Source: Candidatus Acidiferrales bacterium (GTDB lineage: Bacteria; Bacteroidota; Ignavibacteria; Kryptoniales; JAKASW01). Taken from it: a stretch of DNA of 64,000 bases. The stretch spans positions 62,001-126,000 of the forward strand of contig DATJAY010000002.1 of NCBI GenBank assembly GCA_035515795.1, given 5' to 3'. How positions within the stretch are numbered: the stretch's first letter is position 1; the number at the start of each line of letters is the position of its first letter. Below, one piece after another: positions 9,394-17,532 of this stretch. The notes below the pieces were generated by a model, which was given only the letters and a program-made list of their open reading frames with translations, searched no databases and had not been told where the DNA came from. Both the position numbers and the translations under genes were made by a program.

Positions 9394-11585
9394 ATTCTTC
9401 AACGAGATTACTTCTCGCTCAAATCAGCTTCGATCTCCCGTTCTACTTCATATTTTTGTTTGCATTTTCGTCGGTGGGGCTCGCATACTTGATGTATCGA
9501 AAAGTTCATGAGATCGCGAAACCTAAACAAGCTTTTCTCTTCACACTGAGGTCGATTTCTTTTTTCCTCCTTTTCCTTGTCTTGGCTAATCTCACCGTGG
9601 ATATTGTCAAGGCATACACAAAGAAACGCGATATTTTTGTTCTCCTCGATGATTCGAAGAGCATGTCGTTATATGATGGCACGGTTCGGCGTTCCCAGGT
9701 TGAGAGGAACCTCCTTCAAAGCGAGAGATTTCAAGACCTATCAAAGGGATTTGACATAGTTCCGGTGATATTCGGCGGCGAGGTTTTGAAATTGAATAGT
9801 CTTGATTCGCTCAAGTTTGATCAACCGCTTACAAATGTCGAATCAGCTTTGGTAGAGGCATCAAGGCTGGGGACGAATGCTCAGCCTGCGTTTGCGGTTC
9901 TTTTGACGGACGGGAATTATAATTCAGGGGGGAACCCGGTAGATATCGCGAGGAGTCTATCGTTTCCGGTATTCTCTGTTGGGGTTGGCGATTCGATTCA
10001 ACCGAAAGACGTCGTGGCAAAGCAAATGATAACGGCTCCTTCGGCATACGCCGGGAAGAAAAGTGTTGTCAGGGCCATCATCAGCGCGTTCGGATTTGGA
10101 GACAAATCTGCGGCGGTTCAACTATTGGAAGATGGGAAGGTGGTTGACTCCAAAGAAGTAACCTTAACTAACGAGGGCAACATCGAGGTCGCTTTTTCTT
10201 ATACACCGAAGATTGCCGGCACGCACGGCCTTATCGTCCGCGTCCCACCATTGAAGGGAGAATTTGATCAGCGAAACAATTCGGTTTCCGCTTCAGTGGA
10301 AGTCATGAAAGGGAAATACTCCGTTCTACTCATTGCCGGAGAGCCTGCCTCCGATGTGGCATTCCTGCGAAGAAATATCGAATCGGTTGACGAGTTCGAT
10401 TTGAAAGTCTTGATCCAGAAAGATGAGAATAATTTCTATGCGCCTGTCGGCAGGGAAAATGCTTCTAAGGATGTAAATGAAATATTATCGCAGAAATACG
10501 ATGCCCTTTTGTTGTACGATTTTCCGGGTCCACAATCCGAGGGAACGCTTCATCAGATTCAGAGCATCTTGAATTCGACTCCTTACGTTTATTTTGCCGG
10601 GAAGAATTTTTCACCAGAGCAGCTTAGTCATATTCCAAGAATACCTTTTGTGGTACGGAGTTTCGATCCGGAGCTGCCGGGCGGGGAATTTCAGGTTGGT
10701 GTATCCACGATTTCTCCCGGTCAATCGTCGGCCGGTCTACTGCCGCTCTTCGCGTTGCTGAATGAAAATTGTGATTTGATTCCGCCGCTTTATTACCAGC
10801 GAATGGAATGTACACCTGCGAACGGGGCGGTTTCGCTCGCCGTGCCGGTTTTGAACGGGGTCAGGCTGACATCGCCGGTTTTTCTTGTCAGTGAAATGGG
10901 CCGGAGCGCTGCATTTCTTGCGTACGGATTTTGGCGGATACAGCTCATGAATTCGATCAGCGGGTTGAGGAGCGATTTCCTTCGGGACCTGGTCGCAACT
11001 CTGGTGAGAAATCTTATTAATAGCGGCAGACAAAAGGTTCTGACGGTCGATACCGATAAAAAGAGTTACGATCCGTCGGAAACTATAAATTTCAATTCGA
11101 TTCTGGTCGATCAAACCGGCTCGCCGGTAAACGACGCAGTAATCGATGTAAACATAAGAAAAGAACCGACAAAGAATTTTGTCAACGACGTACAGTTGAG
11201 TCGAAACGGCGACGGAAGCTACACCGGGAATGTCGGCGGACTCGGCGAGGGAAGATATTCCTACTATGCGCGGGCAAAGTCGTCGGCGGGTTTCATGGGA
11301 GCGGATAGTGGTACAATCGTGGTGGAGTCGCTGAATAAAGAATTTATCCAGACTTCTATGAATGCCCGGCTGCTAAACCAAATTTCATTCGTCACGGGTG
11401 GGCAATTCCTGACTCCGCAGGAATTCATCGACGGAAGACTGACGATCAAACCCGAGTGGACTGAACCCCTGACGTTAAAAACTGAAAATAAGTTCGAGTT
11501 ACTTTCTTCCCTGCCGGTCCTTGCGGCTGTGTTTGTCCTGCTCGGAGCGGAGTGGGTGATGAGAAAGATTTGGGGATTGCCCTAA
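9390..11585 (+). CDS. Membrane VWA-domain protein with glutamine-amidotransferase-like middle
   Basis: A 731-residue membrane protein with two N-terminal membrane segments (about residues 15-35 and 50-70), a VWA domain whose MIDAS motif DxSxS reads LLDDSKSMS (near residue 90) with a later LLTDGNY, a GATase-1-like domain starting at KYSVLLIAGEP (near 310), Ig-like stretches and a final membrane helix at about 708-726. This resembles large BatA-like proteins that work with MoxR ATPases. It overlaps the subtilase gene by four bases. A MoxR partnership is inferred from context; substrate unknown. Confidence 0.8.
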   Translation: MNSSTRLLLAQISFDLPFYFIFLFAFSSVGLAYLMYRKVHEIAKPKQAFLFTLRSISFFLLFLVLANLTVDIVKAYTKKRDIFVLLDDSKSMSLYDGTVRRSQVERNLLQSERFQDLSKGFDIVPVIFGGEVLKLNSLDSLKFDQPLTNVESALVEASRLGTNAQPAFAVLLTDGNYNSGGNPVDIARSLSFPVFSVGVGDSIQPKDVVAKQMITAPSAYAGKKSVVRAIISAFGFGDKSAAVQLLEDGKVVDSKEVTLTNEGNIEVAFSYTPKIAGTHGLIVRVPPLKGEFDQRNNSVSASVEVMKGKYSVLLIAGEPASDVAFLRRNIESVDEFDLKVLIQKDENNFYAPVGRENASKDVNEILSQKYDALLLYDFPGPQSEGTLHQIQSILNSTPYVYFAGKNFSPEQLSHIPRIPFVVRSFDPELPGGEFQVGVSTISPGQSSAGLLPLFALLNENCDLIPPLYYQRMECTPANGAVSLAVPVLNGVRLTSPVFLVSEMGRSAAFLAYGFWRIQLMNSISGLRSDFLRDLVATLVRNLINSGRQKVLTVDTDKKSYDPSETINFNSILVDQTGSPVNDAVIDVNIRKEPTKNFVNDVQLSRNGDGSYTGNVGGLGEGRYSYYARAKSSAGFMGADSGTIVVESLNKEFIQTSMNARLLNQISFVTGGQFLTPQEFIDGRLTIKPEWTEPLTLKTENKFELLSSLPVLAAVFVLLGAEWVMRKIWGLP

Positions 11586-11681
11586 GGAAAATTCGGCTTG
11601 ACACTACCGGTTTCCTAAAGTTTTCTGCGTCTACCAACCGAGAGGAAATTCTGCCACGATGACCTGGAAAGCGCTCAAGGA

Positions 11682-11963
11682 TCATATTCCCTTGACGCTC
11701 TTCGGCACATAGTCAAAGAAGCGTTCCACTTTGCCGCGTGATCTCCATTCCGCACGCATTCTGGTTTTCCGCTCAACTCTTCGCAATCTCGAGAGTAATT
11801 CCCTGTTCAGTTCACGTGCGCTTTCTCCTTCTAGTGTGGCCTGGACGAGAAATCCTTCCTCCGCCGGTTTCATCGATTCTTTCGGAAAAATTTTTTCTAA
11901 GACAAGCTTGATTGCCTTGCGATTATCTGTGCTCACGTTTGCGGTAAGTGTGAATGTTTTCAT
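11682..11963 (-). CDS. Small conserved-looking protein of unknown function
   Basis: A 93-residue protein on the minus strand, convergent with the VWA gene. The sequence is charged and looks like a real alpha/beta protein (FTLTANVSTDNRKAIKLVLEK, then an Arg-rich helix RELLSRLRRVERKTRMRAE). No signal peptide or membrane segment. An AGGGAG lies about 17 bases before the ATG, too far to be decisive. I do not recognise the family. An overlapping plus-strand frame gives a less protein-like product and was rejected. Confidence 0.55.
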   Translation of the reverse strand: MKTFTLTANVSTDNRKAIKLVLEKIFPKESMKPAEEGFLVQATLEGESARELNRELLSRLRRVERKTRMRAEWRSRGKVERFFDYVPKSVKGI

Positions 11964-12081
11964 CGGCGCCGAATACGAAACTCCCTAGATTTGTTCTGCA
12001 TTTCAAATGGTCTCAGTTTGGTACCCAAAATTATTTCTTTTCCGCGCGAATTACAAACTTGATCCCATGTTGTCAAACTTG

Positions 12082-12109
12082 CTTAACTTTTTCTTAACAT
12101 TAGCTTAAC
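12082..12109 (+). promoter_or_regulatory. Triple Pho-box-like direct repeats upstream of pstC
   Basis: CTTAAC occurs at 12082-12087, 12093-12098 and 12104-12109, spaced exactly 11 bases apart with AT-rich spacers, 35 bases before the pstC start. Tandem direct repeats at an 11-base pitch are the signature of OmpR/PhoB-class response-regulator sites, and CTTAAC-type half-sites are known for cyanobacterial Pho boxes. Ahead of a phosphate transporter the obvious reading is phosphate-starvation control. No PhoB/PhoR gene is in the window. Confidence 0.75.
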
Positions 12110-12143
12110 ATCTAAGTCAACGCCTTCCACTACTTTGAACCGT

Positions 12144-13112
12144 ATGGCAGTTGAACTAGAAGGCGTTTTTGTGCCTGAGACGACTACAAAGGTAGAAAAA
12201 AAATCTATTGTGCATGCCGATGGTGTCTTTAAGTTTGTTGTGGGCTTTTTTGCATTTATTGTTGTCGTCCTGCTTGTCTGGCTCGGGGTGCAGCTTTATA
12301 CCTCGTCCCGGCCGGCATTCGTATCGCTAGGTTTTTGGGAATTTATAAAAGGAACTACGTGGGATCCGGTGACCGGCGTCTTCGGAGCGCTTCCGTTCAT
12401 TTATGGAACCATCGTGACATCTTTTCTGGCTCTTCTGATCGCGACGCCGCTCGGGATTGGGACCGCGCTTTTTCTCGCCGAGCTGTCCCCGAAATGGCTG
12501 AGGGGCTTTCTCCAGCCCCTTGTTGAGCTTCTTGCAGGAATCCCGAGCGTGATTTATGGCTTGTGGGGAATTTTCATTTTGTCTCCCTTGATGGCGAGCA
12601 AAGTAGAGCCGTTTCTGTCGGACAAGTTGGGGTTCCTCCCGTTCTTCAAGGGATATCCTCTCGGGATCGGTTTTCTGACCGCCGCAATAATCCTCGCGAT
12701 AATGATCGTTCCGTTCATAATTTCGGTTTCGACTGAAGTTTTAAGCACTGTCCCGGTCGCGCTCAAGGAGGGGATGTACGCGCTCGGTGCGACGAGATGG
12801 GAAACCACGAAGAAGATCGCGCTTCCTTACGCGAGGAGCGGGATATTCGGCTCGATCATACTGGCGTTGGCGCGAGCGTTGGGAGAAACCATGGCGGTTA
12901 CCATGGTTATCGGCAATACTCCGCAGATAAGCAAATCGCTTTTGGATCCCGGCTACACCATGGCTGCAGTTATTGCGAATGAATTTACCGAAGCAACGTC
13001 CGATTCTTATCTTTCTGCATTGGTCGCGGTCGCTTTCATTCTTCTGCTGATTACTCTCCTGGTCAATGCGGTAGCGAGATGGCTGATTTGGCGAACGACG
13101 GGGGTAAAATGA
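12144..13112 (+). CDS. pstC: Phosphate ABC transporter permease PstC
   Basis: I start at the ATG at 12144 (MAVELEG) rather than a TTG three codons earlier. The 322-residue protein has six predicted membrane helices, the first at about residues 30-55, and the permease signature EGMYALGATRWETTKKIALP, which contacts the ATPase. With PstA it forms the inner-membrane channel for phosphate uptake. PstA and PstB follow, but no PstS binding protein or PhoU is in the window. The gene lies directly behind the CTTAAC boxes. Confidence 0.94.
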   Translation: MAVELEGVFVPETTTKVEKKSIVHADGVFKFVVGFFAFIVVVLLVWLGVQLYTSSRPAFVSLGFWEFIKGTTWDPVTGVFGALPFIYGTIVTSFLALLIATPLGIGTALFLAELSPKWLRGFLQPLVELLAGIPSVIYGLWGIFILSPLMASKVEPFLSDKLGFLPFFKGYPLGIGFLTAAIILAIMIVPFIISVSTEVLSTVPVALKEGMYALGATRWETTKKIALPYARSGIFGSIILALARALGETMAVTMVIGNTPQISKSLLDPGYTMAAVIANEFTEATSDSYLSALVAVAFILLLITLLVNAVARWLIWRTTGVK

Positions 13113-13155
13113 ATCGAACGGATATGCAAGAAGACACCGAGAGGATCCAGGCATA

Positions 13156-14046
13156 GTGAGGGACCGTAATAAGATTAGCAAAATGGTTTTCTCCGGCGCC
13201 GGATTTTCCTATTGGCGCAGAAAAATTTTCAATGGCTTTTTTACATTCCTATTTTCTTCGAGCATTTTAATAGTGCTTCTACCGTTGCTTCTCATCATAG
13301 GTTACCTTTTTATTAAAGGAGCCTCATCAGTAAATCTGAATTTTTTTATACATAGACCCGCTCCCGTGGGCGAGACCGGAGGCGGCATGGGAAATGCCAT
13401 CATCGGATCTCTTTACATCGTGGGACTGGCGTCTCTCCTGGGAATACCGGTCGGACTCCTTGGCGGAATTTTCCTAGGAGAATATCCGCACAGCAGATTG
13501 TCCACCGTAACGAGATTTGTTGCAGACGTGCTTAATGGTACACCGTCGATAGTCATGGGTGTGTTTGCTTATACGATCGTTGTGCTTCCGATGAAAAGTT
13601 TTACGGCGATTGCGGGCGGATTTGCACTCGGTATCATGATGATACCGACGATTCTTCGGACGACCGACGAGATCCTTCAGACCGTTCCATTGACAATCCG
13701 CGAAGCTTCACTCGCACTCGGAGTCCCGTATTGGAGGACCGTTCTTTCCGTCGTGCTCAAGAGCGCCAGGAGTGGCATCGTCACGGGTGTCCTTCTTTCG
13801 ATTGCCAGGGTCCTCGGCGAGACCGCGCCGCTGCTTTTCACGAGTTTCAACAATGCGTTCTTCAGCTACAGCTTGACGCAGCCGATATCGAGTCTGCCGG
13901 TGCAAATTTTTAATTATGCAATTTCGCCCTATGAAGATTGGCATCGCCAGGCGTGGGCCGGCGCTCTCGTTCTGGTCGTCGGCATACTCGTGGTAAATCT
14001 CGTAGTCAGGACGTTTTCGAAACAAAGATTTGAAAATGCTTCGTGA
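13156..14046 (+). CDS. pstA: Phosphate ABC transporter permease PstA
   Basis: A 296-residue permease, six membrane helices, with the family's coupling loop ([21 protein letters not shown]) and the PstA stretch [18 protein letters not shown]. The start taken is a GTG at 13156 with AGG just upstream; an ATG at 13183 is the alternative and would remove nine residues. It overlaps pstB by four bases (GTGA), which supports co-translation with the ATPase. Confidence 0.93.
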   Translation: MRDRNKISKMVFSGAGFSYWRRKIFNGFFTFLFSSSILIVLLPLLLIIGYLFIKGASSVNLNFFIHRPAPVGETGGGMGNAIIGSLYIVGLASLLGIPVGLLGGIFLGEYPHSRLSTVTRFVADVLNGTPSIVMGVFAYTIVVLPMKSFTAIAGGFALGIMMIPTILRTTDEILQTVPLTIREASLALGVPYWRTVLSVVLKSARSGIVTGVLLSIARVLGETAPLLFTSFNNAFFSYSLTQPISSLPVQIFNYAISPYEDWHRQAWAGALVLVVGILVVNLVVRTFSKQRFENAS

Positions 14047-14867
14047 ATGATCTCAAGTCTTCAATTCTTGAAAATGATGTCAGAATGAACCCGGCTGTCG
14101 AAATTGCGGCTCGAACCGGTATAGTGGCACAGGATCTAAAGGCATACTTTGGAAGTGTCGAGGTGTTGAAGGGGATCAACATTTCGATGCAGAAGAATCT
14201 TGTTACCGCGTTCATCGGACCTTCAGGTTGCGGCAAGACAACGTTCCTGCGTACGTTAAATCGCATGCACGAGCTCGCGAAAAATGCGTCCATAACTGGG
14301 AAGGTTCTTGTTGACGGTACGGATATCTACGCGCCCAGTGTCGATCCGGTGCTCGTCAGAAGAAAAATCGGTATGGTGTTTCAGAAGCCAAACCCATTCC
14401 CCACGATGTCGATACACGATAACGTAGTTGCCGGGCTGAAGCTAACAGGAAGATATTCGCGCAAGGATCTCAACGAGATCGTCGAGAAAAGTCTGGTGCA
14501 GGCAGCTCTGTGGGATGAAGTAAAGGATTCGCTCCATAAGTCGGGAGCAAGCCTCTCCGGGGGCCAGCAGCAAAGGTTGTGCATTGCAAGGACGCTTGCG
14601 GTTAACCCCGAGGTTATCCTGATGGACGAGCCTGCGAGCGCTCTTGATCCGATTTCAACTGCAAAAATTGAGGAGTTAATTTTTCAACTGAAAGATACTT
14701 ACACTATCATCATCGTCACGCATAATATGCAGCAGGCCGCGCGGGTGAGCGATTACACCGCGTTCTTCTACCTCGGGGAGTTGATAGAGTTTACGGAAAC
14801 CAGAGAGATGTTCACGAGGCCAAAAAAGAAACAAACGGAAGACTACATCACCGGGAGATTCGGGTAA
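14043..14867 (+). CDS. pstB: Phosphate ABC transporter ATP-binding protein PstB
   Basis: A 274-residue ABC ATPase with Walker [10 protein letters not shown] (about residues 59-67), Q-loop VFQKPNPFP (typical PstB), signature LSGGQQQR and Walker [14 protein letters not shown], then the switch histidine in [16 protein letters not shown]. It powers phosphate import through PstCA. The start is a GTG overlapping the pstA stop; the first 25 or so residues extend beyond the typical PstB start, so the ATG at 14085 is possible. Confidence 0.95.
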   Translation: MNDLKSSILENDVRMNPAVEIAARTGIVAQDLKAYFGSVEVLKGINISMQKNLVTAFIGPSGCGKTTFLRTLNRMHELAKNASITGKVLVDGTDIYAPSVDPVLVRRKIGMVFQKPNPFPTMSIHDNVVAGLKLTGRYSRKDLNEIVEKSLVQAALWDEVKDSLHKSGASLSGGQQQRLCIARTLAVNPEVILMDEPASALDPISTAKIEELIFQLKDTYTIIIVTHNMQQAARVSDYTAFFYLGELIEFTETREMFTRPKKKQTEDYITGRFG

Positions 14868-14929
14868 CCAGGAATTGTCTGGCGCGCCCATGCGATTCGC
14901 ACGTGAAACCGAAACCAAGCGGAGATAAT

Positions 14930-15160
14930 ATGGTACGGGCAAAATGTAGAGTCACTAAGGTTACAAAGACCGTCGAGGGTTCTGAATGTGTAAGTCTGGT
15001 CGCTGTTTACGACGACGGTATAGAGGAAAACAAACGGTTTGCGAAGGCGACGCCGGCTGGAAGCATTGAATTATGGGTGGACAATCCTCCGGCCTCTGAT
15101 TATTTGAAACTCGGAGAATACTTTTATGTTGACTTCACGAAATGTGAGCAAACCGAGTAA
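14930..15160 (+). CDS. Small 76-residue protein resembling phage-associated small proteins
   Basis: The ATG at 14930 has a CGGAGA just upstream (14919-14924); an in-frame ATG at 14903 lacks one. The product is a compact beta-rich protein with the phrase EENKRFAKATPAGSIEL and ends near YFYVDFTKCE. From memory this resembles short conserved proteins found in phages and prophages, but I cannot verify that. It follows pstB closely and may share its transcript; nothing suggests a role in phosphate uptake. Confidence 0.55.
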   Translation: MVRAKCRVTKVTKTVEGSECVSLVAVYDDGIEENKRFAKATPAGSIELWVDNPPASDYLKLGEYFYVDFTKCEQTE

Positions 15161-15333
15161 CTCTCTTGTCCGCCTGATGAATTATTGAACTCATCTTTCT
15201 TCAATCAATCATTCCGAATGTAAGCGTTCCCCGAATGAGTCTCACCGGGAGCTCGCGCCTTCCACATTTTTATAAAATCTTTCCTTTCTTAGATTATCTA
15301 TCAAGCAGAATTTTACTTGACAAGGAGAGTCCT

Positions 15334-17274
15334 ATGAGGATGATGTGTGTTTTTTTAATCCTATTCTTAGAAACGCCATTACTTCGTGCACAATCGAACG
15401 GCAATCTTTTTTCACCTCTTGATTTGCCGACTGCAAATGACGTTCGCACCGCCGACGGGAGACCCGGGCCGGGTTACTGGCAGCAGCGGGCGGACTATTC
15501 AATAAAGGTCGATCTTGACACATCCGAGAGCAAAATCTCCGGAAGTGAGACGATAACTTACACCAACAACTCGCCGCAATCCCTTGACCATCTTTGGCTT
15601 CAGCTTGACCAGAATCTTTTCAAGGAAGGAAGCCGTGGAAGTTATGAATTCACCGGCCGACGAAGCCGGTACAGGGGAGCTTTTGAAAACGGCGGTTATG
15701 AATTGAGCAGTGTGATCGTGGTGCAGGACGGCAAGAAAGTCAGATCGCATTATATTGTGGACGATACGAGAATGAGAGTCGACATAGAGCGGCCGGTTCC
15801 CGCCCGGGGCGGAAAAGTTCAGTTGGAGATAACATGGTCTTTCGCGGTTCCGAGATACGGCTCCGACCGCCTCGGAAGATTTGAGTCGCAAGACGGGACG
15901 ATTTACGAGATTGCCCAGTGGTATCCTCGAATGTGCGTGTATGACGACGTCAACGGCTGGAATCCGCTCCCCTATCTCGGTGAAGGTGAATTCTATCTCG
16001 AGTACGGAAATTTCGATGTCGAGATAACAGTTCCCCATGATTACATCGTCATGGCTACAGGTGTCCTTCAAAATCCGGAACAGGTGTTGACCAGGTCCGA
16101 GCGGGACAGACTTGCTCTCGCTAGAAAAATTGATTCGACCATCCATGTTATCTCAAAAGATGAGATCGCACAGCAGGGAACACGCCCTGAAGGCAAAGTG
16201 GATCTGACCTGGAGATATCACGCTGAGAACGTGCGCGATTTTTCTTGGGCAGCGTCTCACGCATTCATATGGGATGCTTCTCATTGGGATAATATTTTGC
16301 TGATGGCGGTTTATCCGAAAGAAGGAATTTCAGCCGACACTTCAAGAGTGCCCGGCTGGGAAAAAGACGTCGAGTTCATGAGGCACACGTTCAAGTTTTA
16401 TTCCGAGACTTATTATCATTTTCCTTATCCGGTCGCGACGAACGTCGCGGGAATTGTCGGCGGAATGGAATATCCGATGATCGTGTTCTGTAATGTTCGC
16501 TCGCGAGGACAGGGATTGTATTCTGTTACCGACCACGAATTCGGACATGGCTGGTTCCCGATGACGGTGGGCAGCGACGAACGGAGATACGCGTGGATGG
16601 ATGAGGGGATCAACACATTTATTAATTACTATTCTGGCGTTGATTATTACGGCGGCGAGGCGATTGCACTGCGGACGGGGAACGCAGACACTATCGCGAG
16701 ACGAATGTGCACTCCGGTCAATGATCAGCCGATCATGACTCGCGCCGACCAGATTAAGCCGGACAAATACGGGTTCCTCGAATATTACAAGACCGCATTC
16801 GGCTTGAGGCTGCTGCGGGAACAGATAATTGGTCCTGAACGATTTGATCGCGGTTTCAAAAATTATATCCAGAGATGGGCATTCAAGCATCCTCAGCCTT
16901 CGGATTTCTTCAGAACGATCTCGGACTATTCAGGCGAAGATCTGGATTGGTTCTGGAAAGGATGGTTTTACTCGACTGATGTTCTTGATCAGGCAGTGGA
17001 TACCGTGGTCGCCGATTCTGCCGTGTCGTTCGTTTACCTCTCGAACAAGGCCGGGCTCGTGATGCCTTTCAAGCTGCAAGTTACTTTCGATGACGGGAGT
17101 ATAGACAGCTTCAACGTTCCCGTCGAGGCATGGTTTCTCGGAAACGACTATACGCTTCAGATCTACGATGAAAGAAAAATCGATAAAGTCGTAGTCGATC
17201 CCGGGCACGTCATGCCGGACGTGAACCGGGATAATAATATCTGGGAAAGGAAGAACGCTGCGACGGGCAACTAA
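15334..17274 (+). CDS. Secreted M1-like zinc metallopeptidase
   Basis: The ATG at 15334 is chosen because AAGGAG lies 6 bases upstream and it begins a signal peptide (MRMMCVFLILFLETPLLRAQ); an in-frame ATG at 15235 would add an unlikely leader. The 646-residue protein has H401-E402-F-G-H405 and the third ligand E424 exactly 18 residues later (WMDEGIN), the M1 zinc site. The M1 exopeptidase GAMEN motif is replaced by GGMEYP, so exopeptidase specificity may differ. The N-terminal third is the beta-sandwich of the family. Probably periplasmic or outer-membrane associated. Confidence 0.9.
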   Translation: MRMMCVFLILFLETPLLRAQSNGNLFSPLDLPTANDVRTADGRPGPGYWQQRADYSIKVDLDTSESKISGSETITYTNNSPQSLDHLWLQLDQNLFKEGSRGSYEFTGRRSRYRGAFENGGYELSSVIVVQDGKKVRSHYIVDDTRMRVDIERPVPARGGKVQLEITWSFAVPRYGSDRLGRFESQDGTIYEIAQWYPRMCVYDDVNGWNPLPYLGEGEFYLEYGNFDVEITVPHDYIVMATGVLQNPEQVLTRSERDRLALARKIDSTIHVISKDEIAQQGTRPEGKVDLTWRYHAENVRDFSWAASHAFIWDASHWDNILLMAVYPKEGISADTSRVPGWEKDVEFMRHTFKFYSETYYHFPYPVATNVAGIVGGMEYPMIVFCNVRSRGQGLYSVTDHEFGHGWFPMTVGSDERRYAWMDEGINTFINYYSGVDYYGGEAIALRTGNADTIARRMCTPVNDQPIMTRADQIKPDKYGFLEYYKTAFGLRLLREQIIGPERFDRGFKNYIQRWAFKHPQPSDFFRTISDYSGEDLDWFWKGWFYSTDVLDQAVDTVVADSAVSFVYLSNKAGLVMPFKLQVTFDDGSIDSFNVPVEAWFLGNDYTLQIYDERKIDKVVVDPGHVMPDVNRDNNIWERKNAATGN

Positions 17275-17532
17275 GATAGTTTTCTTGATTTGAACAATGT
17301 GGGGATGCGAAAGGAAGTTTCACGGGAGAATTGTGCAGGGAGGCATTGTCAATTTCGTAATTTCATCTTTCTGGGGTAGAATGCCACCCGGTTCCGTTTT
17401 CCTGCATTCCCAAATGTTGTAACTTGTTGAAACTTAAGAACTAACAGGGAGGCTTTCGTGGCATCCAAATTGCAGAAAATACGGCGTCTAGAGTTTTCTA
17501 TCACATCGTATTTTTTGAAAAAAGGAACAAAA

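Noticed and set aside
11731-11988. Plus-strand 85-codon frame as a gene
   Set aside because: It overlaps the more protein-like minus-strand frame at 11682-11963 and has an unnatural composition.
15499-16146. Long minus-strand frame of 215 codons
   Set aside because: It lies entirely inside the M1-like peptidase gene, which has clear catalytic motifs.
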